64,000 nucleotides of DNA from Lepidostoma basale (lineage: Eukaryota > Arthropoda > Insecta > Trichoptera > Lepidostomatidae), in contig JAHDVF020001465.1 in the NCBI GenBank assembly GCA_022606425.2, positions 558,001 through 622,000 on the forward strand. Direction: 5' to 3'. A program made the translations under genes and the position numbers. Of the stretch, positions 1 to 9,965 are shown in pieces (position 1 is the stretch's first letter; every line of letters begins with the position of its first letter). The notes under the pieces are model-generated. The model saw nothing but the letters and a program-made list of their open reading frames with translations. It made no database searches and was not told the DNA's origin.

Positions 1-884
1 CAAAAGAATTTACGAGGGTCCTAGCTTCATTAACCCTCCCTTCCTGTGATGGGTATCTTCTACACGTTGCTTCTAAAAACCATCAATATCTCTATAAATA
101 TAATAAATACAAGGTTAAGATTTTAGGTATTCCTCAATAATATATTTACGCATTGATGTAAAAAATAATATTAATCATAATCAGAATTTATCGGGTATAT
201 CGGAGGTATTTTGTGAAAATCGAAAACAAAGTCGCGTATAAACAGGGCTTTCAGTGCGCCACACTATATTCGCATCTCACTCTTGCATATGTTCTAGCTC
301 AATGTTCTCACTCTCGCCGTCCCGCCGCGCCAGCAGTGGCGGCAGTCGCTTTCGGGCTTGCAACCAGAGTGGACCTATGCCCGTTTTTAGCAATTAAATC
401 TCAATTATTATAATTTTTTACTTCAATTATAATTATATAAGGGGATTAGCTATGAATGTTACTATTTTTCCTATTTAAAATCGCTAATTTTTTAACGCGT
501 ACTGACTACCCTACACCGGAACGCACGTTTTTATTTTAGCACCGTAAGGGAAAGGTTAATAGGTAAATATCTTCTTGTATGTTTTAGCTGTCTCAGTTGA
601 AAAAAACAGGCTTAACAAGCCTTGATATGTGCGTAATATTATTATTAAAATATAAAATATTTCTAATATTAATTGTGAGAATTAATTATCCATCTCTCCA
701 GCGTAAGGGGATTCTACACACATACTTGGTTTAAACCCAATTCAATTACTTACACGATAAGTATGATAGAATAAATTAATTATAGCATTCCTGCCGTATA
801 AATCTTCATATTTTTACCACATTGCCGACATATTTGAAGCAAAGGGTGTGAAACATAGGCAATTATAATTATATAAGAAATTCA
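1..884. other. no gene recognised; AT-rich
   Basis: I see no supported gene or repeat match here. A GC-rich island at about 300-370 stands out against the AT-rich flanks, and the short open frame across it (213-413) resembles no family I know. Confidence 0.5.
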
Positions 885-1062
885 TTAATTCAAATATTAA
901 ATGTTGGCCACGTGAGGAGTCGGAAAAATCGACGCGCGTGCATGAAACAATGTATGAATGTTGAGGAATCGAGAGAAGTATTTCAAGGAAGAAATATATT
1001 AGGGCAGTTCATTATATTTGCCTACCCCTTCAATGAAATGGCGTAATGGTTAGTTAGTTAAG
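885..1062 (+). mobile_element. LINE-A1 3' end, 5'-truncated
   Basis: This is the last part of the LINE-A reading frame (the NVGHVRSRKN...ACM region), broken by substitutions, followed by the family's 3' end GGCGTAATGG and a short (TTAG)n tail. It matches the better preserved copies at 20752-21330 and 58760-59245. It is inactive debris. Confidence 0.8.
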
Positions 1063-1094
1063 TAATTCATATAAGGAAAAAACATTAGGAATAT

Positions 1095-1387
1095 AGCATG
1101 GAACTGGAAAAAGAATAGGTATGGAAGTGATGCATAAAACTGGCAAAAGAAGGATCAAAGTAGAATAAATGCAGTAGAAATGAGATCTCTAAGACGAATG
1201 TGTGTTAAATCTGGATATGATAGAGTGTCAAATGCAAGTATAAGAAGTGAATGCGATGGGAATAAAAGAGACATGGGTCGTTAAGATGGTTTGGACACAT
1301 GGAAAGAATGAGTAAAGAGAGAATGGTGAAGAAGGTATATGCAAACGACGTGAACGGAGCTAGAAATAGAGGAAGACCGAGGAAAAC
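1095..1387 (+). mobile_element. LINE-A1, segment upstream of a SINE insertion
   Basis: The segment runs from the conserved ATGGAACTGG region to RGRPRKT of LINE-A. It breaks off at GAGGAAAAC, where a SINE-1 copy begins, and resumes at 1625 with GTGGCAC. Other copies have GAGGAAAACGTGGCAC uninterrupted, so the SINE landed in an existing LINE copy. Confidence 0.85.
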
Positions 1388-1624
1388 CGACCTTCGTGGT
1401 AGAGTGGTAAGAGTTTTGACTTCCATACCGAAGGTCCCGGATTCAATTACCGGCGATGGCAGTGTGATTGTCACACTGTCTTTGGTCTGGTGTAGAATTC
1501 ACGTGAAAATAAAATGGCGATAGATTGGCTACCTGTCATGTCACGAGAATCAATATAATAGTTAAAAAAATAAATTGTATACAGTAATTGGGTCCAAACG
1601 ACCTGTTGTATACATAAAAAAAAA
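1388..1624 (+). mobile_element. SINE-1 (tRNA-derived), inserted in LINE-A1
   Basis: The head is tRNA-like. It has an A-box-like segment (GTAGAGTGGTAAGAG) and a decayed B box (GGATTCAATTACC; GGTTCGATTCCC in better copies). The body carries CAGTGTGATTGTCACACTG and ends in an A-rich tail. Sister copies lie at 25634, 33128 (-), 49972, 58360 (-) and 62991. A box plus B box plus A tail is the usual layout of a pol III-transcribed SINE. Confidence 0.85.
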
Positions 1625-1819
1625 GTGGCACAATCAAATCAATCAAATATTAAATGTCGGTCACGTGAGGAGTCGGAGAAATGGACGTGCGTGCATGACA
1701 AGATGTATGAATGTAGAGGAAGCGAGAGAAATATTTCAGGACAGAACAGTGTGGCATTCCATTCTTTCTGCCTATCCCTCCGGGAGACGGCGTGATGGTT
1801 AGTTAGTTTGTTAGTTAGT
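1625..1819 (+). mobile_element. LINE-A1, segment downstream of the SINE insertion
   Basis: This continues the copy begun at 1095, through the C-terminal motif (CMNVEEAREI, then SAYPSG) to a (TTAG)n tail with one irregular unit. Confidence 0.85.
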
Positions 1820-1854
1820 AATGTTTCAAAACGTAAAGAGTATCAAGAAATATA

Positions 1855-2107
1855 TGTTTGATGTGTTTTTGGGTAACACCGTGTGATAACTCCTTCTCGA
1901 CCGACGTTTTGGAGATCGTTGCAGTCTCCATCTTCAGGGTAATGAAGATGACTTACCCTGAAGATGGAGACCTTACTTACCCTGAAGATGGAGACTGCAA
2001 CGATCTCCGAAACGTCGGTCGAGAAGGAGGTATCACACGGTGTTACCCAAAAGCACATCAAACATGCACACACAAAGCTGCCAACCGTGAAAATCTACGC
2101 AATTATT
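1855..2107. repeat. P2 fold-back: palindrome with two hammerhead-like cores
   Basis: The arms 1855-1945 and about 1973-2066 are near-perfect reverse complements around a short centre. Each arm holds the P2 core (CTGAAGA, stem, GAAAC or a variant, GTCGGTC). The right end carries GTGAAAATCTACGCAATT, the reverse complement of the left end of the P2 element at 3197. The pair looks like two copies head to head. Confidence 0.85.
1982..2020 (+). ncRNA. hammerhead-like core, P2 copy
   Basis: Read in order: CTGAAGA, one T, a 5-bp stem GGAGA/TCTCC with a 9-base loop, GAAAC, GTCG, GTC. This fits CUGANGA-stem II-GAAA with a two-pair stem III. The extra T before stem II departs from the textbook core, and no stem I is obvious at this copy. 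The minus-strand partner at 1899-1937 has CAAAAC for GAAAC and is probably dead. Ribozyme activity is inferred only. Confidence 0.35.
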
Positions 2108-2484
2108 TATCAAGAAATATGTTGACCATTTAACACATTATGTGAAAGCTCGTATCATTCGGAATGCGTAAACGTAAAAAATAATTCGATTTCACATGTA
2201 ACATACTCTTGGCAGATTTCAGCGTATCATTCAACTACGTTGACGGTGATAAGGTACTAGAAAAAACGTAGACGTACATGCAGTTAACGTAGGGTTCACA
2301 CGAGGCTTTGTATCGCATTATATATGTGTTGTACCGAGAATTAGATAATTGGAATTTTTTACATAGAAAAATCCGTGCGGATGTGCGAAAATCGCTCGGC
2401 ATTATGATTGTGGCAATCCAGTGGTGGGTTTCAGCATTGAAGCATTTTACATCAATCAAAACGTCTGTTTTATTGGAGTCGTAA
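2108..2484. other. no feature recognised
   Basis: AT-rich sequence. Short open frames here show no family resemblance. Confidence 0.4.
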
Positions 2485-2573
2485 TACAATTACTACGAAT
2501 GTTTTCTAGAAGTTTTATAACATTTTATGGGAATGACATGCTTCGTCATTAAAAGGCATTATCAAACGTAAAC
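2485..2573 (-). repeat. P3 repeat fragment
   Basis: This shares the P3 signature (GGGAATGACATG next to a TTTTCTAGAAGTTTTAT segment) with copies near 14190, 19270, 34855, 41755, 42520, 48770 and 59275. It is one arm only. Confidence 0.65.
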
Positions 2574-2655
2574 GTCGAGAACAAAAATACCCGCTTTCTC
2601 CAACATGGCTGAGTTCTCGAAATACCCCCTGATTAATCTAAAGAAATTGAAGGAT

Positions 2656-3066
2656 TAATTTTATCTCAATAGAGACGAAGATGCAAACTGGAAACTGAAT
2701 ATGGTGATCGAGGTGTTTACAGGACTTATGACCTGTCATTGGTTGTGTTAAGCGCGCGCTTTAAGTAATTACAACATTCCTCATTCCACCTTTCTTATGA
2801 CCACCATGTGTAACAAATTTTTGGAAGTTAATATCCAACACCACAATTCACATGTCAGTTTTAATTTACAGACCAGCGCCATCTAGATTTAAGCATTAAG
2901 CAGAAGATCTTTATAACGCAATGTGAAAGGCTACCGCCATTAACGCGCTGCTAGATAACGCCTGGAAATGTCACTCCAATTTATATGCTAACTTGGACCA
3001 GTTTTTGTTTTATACAATATTTTGAATGTATACAAATACTTGTAGACGAATACTGGATTTTGCTAA
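2656..3066 (+). repeat. MITE Q inserted in LINE-J
   Basis: The sequence carries the Q signatures TATCTCAATAGAGACGAAGA, CAGGACTTATGACCTGTCAT and ACAAATACTTGTAGAC, shared with 19920, 21471, 34070 and 55740. The flanks AAAGAAATTG and AAAGGAATTG could be an aged target duplication of about 10 bp. No transposase is encoded and the class is unknown. Confidence 0.7.
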
Positions 3067-3196
3067 AGGAATTGGTTATGAGAAACCCGTCTCTTCGAAA
3101 CTTCGACCAACGACGACCCCAATATTTCCAAAATGAAACGTTATGGGTTAAAGCCATGGATAGCTACCATACTCCCTCACGTACAGATACTTTATA

Positions 3197-3551
3197 ATTG
3201 CGTAGATTTTCACGGGTGACAGCAGTATGTTTTGTGTGATTACCCTGAAGATAGAAACTGCAACGATCTCCGAAACGTCGGTCGAGAAGGATTAAGGCAG
3301 AAACATACTATTAACACGCGACGTGGCGTGTTTACTCCCACCACCGGCAACACGTCGATCTAGCTCGTCTGGATCGGGTGGCGTGTGCGCGCATGGCGTC
3401 GCGTCGGGTGTTCATAGTGTGATTCTGTCCATAGAAAACAATACAATTTGATTCGACTCAACACGCATCACGTGGCATCGGGTGGCGTGGCGTGTTAATA
3501 GTATATTTCTGCCTTTATTCACACGTTGTTACCAAAAATCACACAAAACAT
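3197..3551 (+). mobile_element. P2 element with 12-bp target duplication, itself interrupted
   Basis: It is bounded by exact copies of AGATACTTTATA (3185-3196 and 3552-3563) within LINE-J. A perfect 15-bp inverted repeat (3227-3241 and 3537-3551) flanks a hammerhead-like core at 3245-3283. In this copy the stem II arms have diverged (AGAAA/TCTCC). Removing the 220-bp MITE at 3295-3514 and its 3-bp duplication leaves about 132 bp. There is no coding capacity. Confidence 0.75.
3295..3514. mobile_element. 220-bp MITE, PIF/Harbinger-like
   Basis: The ends are inverted repeats of about 25 bp beginning AGGCAGAAA, with one mismatch, flanked by TTA on both sides (3292-3294 and 3515-3517). A 3-bp TTA/TAA duplication is characteristic of PIF/Harbinger. 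The interior is GC-rich with repeated GTGGCGTG. Joining the flanks restores the P2 sequence seen at 2022-2065. Confidence 0.75.
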
Positions 3552-3679
3552 AGATACTTTATATTTTTTTCTGAACCCTCTCCAGCCTAAGGAAATATCT
3601 CGCTTCGTGCGGACTCCATATCACGGAACCACTTAGAGTCTGCTTCGAATCAATTAACTGTTTTAGTATATAAGTTAAC

Positions 3680-4125
3680 CTCAGTCCCTGGTCAGCCAGT
3701 ATTCTTCGCCTCCAACTCCTCCTGTCCTCCGCTTCGTCCCTCCGATCTGACACTCTTAACAATCTTGCCCCATCTCTCCCAACTTCATCCTCCCATCGCA
3801 GCCTTGGTCGTCCAATTGGTCTTCTACCACCTGGGTGCTATTCCAGCAATCTTTTTGGGGTTCGCGATGACGGCATCCTCTGCACGTGACCGGCCCATCT
3901 TAGTCTATTCAGTATGACCTGTGTGGAGAGACTGGGAGCTTTGTAAATATGGTACAGCTCGTCGTTATGCCGCACTCTCCAGCCTTCACCGTCATTCACA
4001 GGTCCCAGAATTCTGAATTCTCTCAAAAGTATCTAGTCGCTCTGCGGATTTTGCTGTCATTGTCCACGTCTCACATCCATAGGTCACTACTGTTCGGATG
4101 ATTATTTTATACAGGATGATTTTGG
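3680..4125 (-). mobile_element. LINE-S, C-terminal fragment
   Basis: The minus strand reads as the tail of a LINE reverse transcriptase protein: WRVRHNDELYHIYK, then LNRLRWAGHVQRMP, then RRPIGRPRLRWEDEV and DRRSWRR. The RWAGH plus GRPRLRW pattern is typical of the region after the RT domain in several non-LTR clades. There are frame breaks, and no second copy in the window. Confidence 0.7.
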
Positions 4126-4555
4126 TTTTCCAGTGTACGTTTCTTGATTTGAGCGTGATTTGAGGTCAGCCATGACTTTAAATAAATAATATATTTTCTC
4201 TGTATAATAAAAAATCCGTTTCCCATCACTGGACCCCACTTGGGTGTACATTTTCTAGTTACACCACAGAAGAATAGAACAGCCCAGAATAAATTATAAC
4301 AATAATTACTCAATAAAACAAATCCTAATTAACGTACTTAGCTCACTACCGTACAAGAACAGCGAGTAATTCCATCTGTATACAATTCACAGGCATGCGA
4401 CCAGTTTTTTCAGATCCCAATACATTCATATGCGGTTTATGTACTTCACTGAAAACTGTAATATGCCCGTTGATGGAGTAAACGCCGCCGCCACAGTGAG
4501 TTCACCAAAGGCATCTCGTGACGAATTTGTTATTTGAAAATAAGGTTATTTATCC
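4126..4555. other. no feature recognised
   Basis: AT-rich DNA between two LINE pieces. No gene or clear repeat match. Confidence 0.4.
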
Positions 4556-4763
4556 TTTAGAGATAGGATACCCAATGAAGAAATTCGCAAATCCTGCAAA
4601 ATTAAAGACATAGTGAGATGGAGTAGGCAGAGAAGACGATTCTGGAGGGACCACATCGAGAGAATGGTTCCAGCAAGAATTCCTAATATCGTGATGCACG
4701 AGACTCCAGAGGGCCGTCGACCACCAGGACGACCACCAAAGAGATCGAGATCGAGAGACCACA
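4556..4763 (+). mobile_element. LINE-B C-terminal fragment
   Basis: The + strand encodes the LINE-B tail (DIVRWSRQRRRFWRDHIERM, then GRRPPGRPPKRS). It joins LINE-A2 of opposite strand at about 4764. It is truncated at both ends. Confidence 0.8.
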
Positions 4764-5400
4764 ATTTCTATCCTGGCATACCTCTCTAGATTCCTCCACA
4801 TTCATATGGCGAGTCATACACGCACGTCGATTCTTCCGACTTCTAACATGACCAACCTTTAAAATTTGATTAATTTGGTCATGCCATGTTTTCCTCGGTT
4901 TGCCTCTACTCCGTACTCCATATACATCATTAACGTATACTTTCTTAACCATTCTTTCTCCACCCATGCGCTCCATATGTCCGAACCAACGCAGCGATCC
5001 TTTCATAATTTTGTTTATAATACCTTATTCCGCTCTACATTCCTTTCTTATATCAGCATTTGAGATTCTGTGGTACACCGTTCTACCACACATACGTCTT
5101 AGGGACCTCATCTCTATCGAATTTATTCTGCTCTCATCCTTTTTCTGCCAGTTCCATGCTTCGCTTCAATACATTAGGGTTGGGACCAGAACTCCATTGT
5201 AAATGGCCGTTTTCGCTTTCATTGATAAATTCTTGTTTCCAATAAATATTTTTTAAGTTCCATTCATATTGTTACCCGCACCAACCCTTCTTTCGACGAC
5301 ACTATCCGTTCGGCCGTCCGCTGTGAACAAGCTTCCTAAATACGCGAATTCACTCACCTGCTCCAAATTCTCTTCGTTTAAACTTAAAACACTTATAATT
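4764..5400 (-). mobile_element. LINE-A2 fragment, including the post-RT region
   Basis: The minus strand reads through LRWFGHMERM, GKPRKTWHDQINQ and VGHVRSRKNRRACM. Its upstream part (5140-5400) matches the region around YGSEAWNW and RRVGAGNK. The 3' tail is missing because LINE-B abuts it. Short frameshifts break the frame. Confidence 0.8.
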
Positions 5401-6190
5401 AATACGAATGTAACGTCTGTTTTTAAGAAGTTGTATTATATTTTATGAGAATGACGTGTTTTCATTTTTTTATAATTTAAAAAAAGAAAAAAGCAGTGTT
5501 TTGTTTCACACAACAAAAAAATAGTTTTATATCAATACCAATATTTCGCCGCGTGGTTCGAAACGTTTTTATTTAATTCTATTTAAAAATATATGTTTTT
5601 ATTTATACTAATTTTATATATATTTTTAATCCCATTTTTTTCCCATTAACACAATTCTAAAGGAGCTTACTCGTTTCCCAACGAGTTTAAATAAATAAAA
5701 AAACAAATTTGTTAAAAAATAAGTACTCTCCAATGTGAATAAATGCTCGTTTGTTGGGCATGTATGAAATTTCTTGATTCTATAATCATATTTGAGATGT
5801 TTGATTATTCTGAATCACAGACCATGCGTTATTTACCCCTGATCGCCACCCGGAATAAGTAAGTATTCGCTTCTGTTTATAACCAAAGTTCTATCTATCT
5901 ATCTTTTGAAACGCATGTGCCGGAAATTGTTTTTATCAACATGGTTTAGATAACCCACCCCGATGTTTCCCTGACAATCGTGATCATCTGCGCGCGTATT
6001 TATGTACATTAATTACCGTTGCTTCGATCGACAACCGGTTTGCCGAACCGGCTCGGTTAATGACGGACCATCCCTATTATAGCGAATTTAAGTAATTGCA
6101 TTGGGAATAATAATTAATTTGTCTTAATTAATATTTCTTCTATAATCTTATATATTTATAAAAATATATAAATTAAATTAATTCAATCTG
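5401..6190. other. P3 piece, then unique AT-rich DNA with homeodomain-type motifs
   Basis: Bases 5401-5470 are a degraded P3 arm. From about 5900 to 6130 the DNA is less AT-rich, matches no repeat in the window and holds clustered TTAATTA, GTAATTG and CAATTA-like sites. Such a patch upstream of a developmental gene could be regulatory, but motif matches alone are weak evidence. Confidence 0.3.
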
Positions 6191-6900
6191 CAGTTACTAA
6201 CTAACTAACTAATCATCACGCCGTTTCTCCGGAGGGGTAAGCCGAGGAAAAAAAATATACTAAATAAGCTTAAATTCAATTCTACAATTCTAATAGACAG
6301 GTGCCTTCGCTCAATATTAAAAATCTATTGGCCTCAAACAGTGTCAAATGCCGTTCTCTGGACCTTGGCAGGCTTAAAGCCAATTAGAGAACAAGTCGTT
6401 AGACGCAAATGGCAGTGGATCGGTCACACTCTGAGACGGAAACAAGCCTGCATCGCTCAGGGTGCACTAGACTGGTCCCCTATAGGGGGAAAGAGGAAGC
6501 GAGGCAGACCTAGAGCCACCTGGAGAAGAGCCCTGCAGGACGAGGTTAAGGCAGCAGGCCTCACTTGGGATGATGATGGGCATCAGGCATGCGATAGAGT
6601 CGGGTAGAGAAGGTTCCTTGAGACCCATGCTCCACGGAGGTGTGACAGGACAAAAATAAGAAGAAGAAGAACGTAGGCAGATAAAATGTACTGCCATACA
6701 TTTCTTCTCTCACTTCCTCAACATTCATATATCGTGACATGCACGCACGTCGATTTCTCCGACACCTCACGTGACCGACATTTAACATAATATTTTTTGA
6801 TCGTACAACCTTTTCGACGGCTTTCCTCTATTTCTAGCTCCATTTACATTGTTAATATATACTACAATTTTCTACAATTCTTACTCTTACCTCTAGATTT
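6191..6900 (-). mobile_element. LINE-A1 3' end interrupted by LINE-C
   Basis: A (AACT)n tail at 6195-6212 and the first bases of the LINE-A 3' end (CATCACGCCG) are followed by LINE-C on the other strand. LINE-A then resumes at about 6673 with GTAGGCAG and runs to about 6900. The junctions GGGGTA and GTAGGCAG fit a short duplication at the insertion point. Confidence 0.75.
6239..6672 (+). mobile_element. LINE-C C-terminal fragment with (AAG)n tail
   Basis: It encodes VSNAVLWTLAGLKPIREQVV, RRKWQWIGHTLRRKQACIAQ and RKRGRPRATWRRALQDEV, followed by stops and an AAGAAGAAGAA tail. The closest relative is at 54655-55128. The IGHTLRR and GRPRATWRR patterns are typical of the post-RT tail of LINE proteins. 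The first roughly 40 bases are not clearly LINE-C. Confidence 0.85.
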
Positions 6901-6954
6901 AACTCCACCCTCTCTTTCATTTCGGATATAATTAACAAATTGTCTCATTTGATT

Positions 6955-7257
6955 GGTACAATTTTTACACCGAAGAAGGATGCCTCGGTCGAAACATGTT
7001 ATGAAAAGTGTTGTATAAATACCGTAATGTTAAAAAACAAAAATTTCGAAAGAACAATCGTTATAATCAAACAATTACATCGTGTGAACATGCCACTGTC
7101 GTAATAAATCAAATACATTAAGTACCATCTTAAATTATACTCTATTTCTGACAGACTAATAAAAAAAACTTAATTACCGAATCATTGCATGATTAATTAG
7201 TTTTTCCGTAATTATGATTATATAACTTATGATTTAAAATACATACAAAACATACGC
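6955..7257. other. degraded P-type repeat, otherwise nothing
   Basis: At 6970-7000 an AGAAGGATGCC segment followed by TCGAAACATGTTATG resembles the fold-back family cores. A related tail (ATGTATGTGAAAAGTG) occurs near 23027. No gene is visible. Confidence 0.35.
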
Positions 7258-7345
7258 ACTAACTAATTATTATACCGTTTCCCCGCTTTTCCGAAGACGT
7301 AGGCAGAGAGGAAGTCTCACCACACTCTTCCCTATTGAAATTCTT
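7258..7345 (-). mobile_element. LINE-A 3' terminal scrap
   Basis: Degraded ACTAACTAATT tail, then the LINE-A 3' end (GTAGGCAGAGAGGA). Fewer than 90 bases are recognisable. Confidence 0.55.
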
Positions 7346-7459
7346 CTATAGCTCTCTACGTTCAAACAACGTTTAATATAATTATCATTGTTAGTTGGAT
7401 AAATATAATTATACTTTTTATTACAACACTTTTGGCACTTTAATTGAAAGAATATCTTA

Positions 7460-7690
7460 TATATATATCACGCCGTCTCCCCGAAAGGGTAGGCAGAAAG
7501 AATGGACTGTCACACTTTAACCGATGCGGCACTCCATCCTTCTCTTTTCACCCCGCGTGAGACGTGATGTGATGGGTTGCGAACCTCATCGCCACCAATA
7601 GGCATCTCCCGCGCACACTACGATAGTCCAACATCCACAAAATAAATCTAAAACAAATAATATAAAATACAATAATATAAAATAAAATAA
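7460..7690 (-). mobile_element. SINE-like element sharing the LINE-A 3' end
   Basis: Read on the minus strand: an AT-rich start, a unique body (GCGGGAGATGCCTATTGGTG), then the last roughly 70 bases of LINE-A (AAAGAATGG...GGGGAGACGGCGTGAT). The same junction of body plus LINE-A end occurs at 18672-18835 with an internal deletion. Sharing a LINE 3' end is how many SINEs recruit their partner's reverse transcriptase. Confidence 0.55.
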
Positions 7691-8187
7691 CATTTTTTTT
7701 TTTTTTAACACAAAATGTTATTTTTGGATGGTGCCCATTCTATTTAATTTATGTTCCACGTATCCACAGTTTTTTTTAATTAGCAGTAATTAGGCACTTA
7801 AAAAAAACAACACCAGCAAGAACTTTAAAAAAATATTGAAGAAATTAATCAAATTGTCATTGGAACAAAAGAAAAATTTATTTTAACATCTGTCAAAATT
7901 CTTTACATAAACGAAAAAACATATGCCTTTCTAATAATAATTTTTGGAGTTCACTAACTATTTAAATGAAAAAAAAACCATACATGAAATAAAGAAACGG
8001 TATTAAATTTTTGCATATTAATAATAAAAACATAACTTTAAACTATTTAGACATTTAAAAAGTAATCAAAAATAATAAAAATATAATAAATAACCAATTC
8101 AATTTCAATTCAATTCCCATGCTCCATATGTTCCCGTTACGTCTCCCCTCTCCTCAATCCTAATTATCATAAAATATAAAAAATATT
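7691..8187. other. no feature recognised
   Basis: Very AT-rich with homopolymer runs. No gene. Confidence 0.4.
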
Positions 8188-8590
8188 TAAATGTCATACA
8201 CGCACGTCGATTCTTCTTACTTCTAACATGACCAAACTTTATAATTTGATGGTTTTGGTCATGTCTTGTTTTCCTCGGTCTTTCTCGACTCCGTACTCCA
8301 TTTAAATCGCTTACGTATACTTTCTTAGCCAATTTTTTTTCATCCATGCGTTCCATGTGACCAAACCAACGCAGTGATCCTTTCATAATTTTATTCATAA
8401 TACTTTCTTCTTCTCTATATTCCTTTCTAATATCAGCATTTGATACTCTTTCGTAAAACGTTTATCATAGATGCATCTTAGGGATCTCATATATACCGCG
8501 TTTATTCTGCTCTCATTTTTTTTCTGGCAGTTCCATGTTTCGTTTCCATATATAAAGATTGGAACTAGAAAATTATTGTTACATTAATTA
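8188..8590 (-). mobile_element. LINE-A2 fragment
   Basis: The minus strand reads KIMKGSLRWFGHMERMDEKK, then KKVYVSDLNGVRS and RPRKTRHDQ, then FGHVRSKKNRRACMT, where it is cut off by unrelated DNA. The 3' end is missing. Confidence 0.8.
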
Positions 8591-8789
8591 CAATTAAACA
8601 ATCCATTGTTATGGCCGAAACACTATGATACTTCAACATTATTATTGTTAAAATTTAAAACGCTGTTATAATATCACAATTTCTTCATATTCACTGAGAG
8701 TGTCGTGACTGCTGTTTCGCCAACCGATAATGGCATCATCAGGTGTTACAATAAACTTGTAACACCTGATGGTGTTACAAAAATAACAA

Positions 8790-8908
8790 CAACAAACCAT
8801 TACGCCGCTTCTCCGCAGGGGTACGCAGAGAGAATGGACCGCCACACTACTCTAACCTGATATACCTCTCTAGCTTCCTCCACATTCATACAGCGAGTCA
8901 TACATATG
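8790..8908 (-). mobile_element. LINE-A2 3' end inside a P1 palindrome
   Basis: The piece has an (AAC)n tail, the 3' end CCATTACGCCGCTTCTCCGC, and codes on the minus strand for the last roughly 30 residues of the LINE-A2 protein. Confidence 0.8.
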
Positions 8909-8950
8909 GTGTTACAAGTTTATTGTAATATCATAAGTTTATTGTAACAC

Positions 8951-8986
8951 CTGATGATGCCAACATCGGTTGGCGAAACAGCTGTC
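8951..8986 (+). ncRNA. hammerhead-like core, P1 copy
   Basis: Read in order: CTGATGA, one T, 6-bp stem GCCAAC/GTTGGC with loop ATCG, GAAAC, AGCT, GTC. All conserved hammerhead core bases are present, with a two-pair stem III. The single extra T and the lack of an obvious stem I count against a canonical ribozyme. The inverted partner at 8707-8742 has the same parts with loop AGCA. Confidence 0.4.
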
Positions 8987-9070
8987 GCGACACTCAGTAA
9001 ATAAAAAGAAATTGTGATATTATAACAGTGTTTTAAATTTTAACAGTTAATTACTATTGAATTGTTATAT

Positions 9071-9552
9071 CATATTCGTGCAATAAAAAGAGCATTTATG
9101 ATTTTAATCTAGTAAAAATTTACTCATGTATATCAATAGTCGAAAGACTTTGTTCTAAATTCAAAAATGAATCTGAAATATATTCATTCATTCAAATTTG
9201 ACAAGCCGTCACAAATTTGAGATCGTGTTAAAGGGGTGTATTCTAAATTTGAAATCGAATGTCACAAGATGTTCTTGGTATCCCGATATCCTTGCAAATC
9301 CTTTTTGGGGATTTAGAAAACAAAACAGGATCGGGAAACAAAACAGCAACGGCCAGGAAACAAAAGAGAAGGGGTTTGGACCACCCGTAAAGCTATAAGG
9401 GATGATTGTAAAGTTGTCAACTTCTCTTGTTATGTTTGAAGATTTATGAATGTAAATGCGAGTGACATATAAAGGTTCTGTTAATATGTTGAAGGGTTTA
9501 TATAATTTCAAAATAATTTTATTTTGTATTAATTCCAATTAACTAACTAAGT
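9071..9552. other. no feature recognised
   Basis: Moderately AT-rich. Overlapping short open frames on both strands (9198-9538) resemble no known family. Confidence 0.4.
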
Positions 9553-9965
9553 AAACGAAAACGGCCGTTCACAATGGAGTTCTGATCCCAACCCTAATGT
9601 ATGGAAGCGAAGCATGGAACTATTAGAAGAAGGATGAGAGCAGAATAAATGCGGTCGAGAGGAGGTCCCTAAGACGCATTTGTGGTAGAACGATATACGA
9701 GTACGACAGAATCTCAAATGCTGATATAAGAAAGGAATTTAGAGCGGAAGAAGGTATTATGAATAAAATTATGAAATCGCTGCGTTGGTGACATATGGAG
9801 CGCATGGATGGAGAAAGAATGGTTAAGAAAGTATACGTTAATGATGTAAATGGAGTACGGAGTCGAGGCAGACCGAGGAAAACATGGCATGACCAAATTA
9901 ATAAAATATTAAAGGTTGGTCATTCAGTCCATTTTCTCTGCCTATCCCTGTGGTGAAACGGTTTG
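9553..9965 (+). mobile_element. LINE-A2 fragment
   Basis: The + strand covers the region from YGSEAWN through RRSLRRICG, LRW and GRPRKTWHDQIN, then skips to SAYP near the end. An internal deletion removed the RRACM segment. Stops and frameshifts are present. Confidence 0.8.

Larger units (their letters stand above)
2583..3656 (-). mobile_element. LINE-J copy split by two insertions
   Basis: The minus strand carries pieces of the jockey/R1-like C-terminal region also seen at 60986-61790: 2583-2655 (the RGYFENSAVL area), 3067-3196 (the YGSYPWLYP area) and 3552-3656 (SGSVIWSPHEARY). The gaps are filled by MITE Q and by a P2 element. The frame is broken. Confidence 0.8.
8591..9070. repeat. P1 fold-back with a LINE-A2 piece in its loop
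   Basis: The left arm (8600-8770) and right arm (8915-9065) are reverse complements that share GTTATAATATCACAATTTCT-type ends, GGTTGGCGAAACAGC and CACCTGATGATGCC. The centre is occupied by a LINE-A2 3' fragment. P1 termini (TGGCCGAAACACTATGAT) recur alone at 21400, 54378 and 57895 (complement). Confidence 0.8.

Noticed and set aside
213..413. Small frame over a GC-rich patch
   Set aside because: No homology that I recognise, no splice or promoter context.
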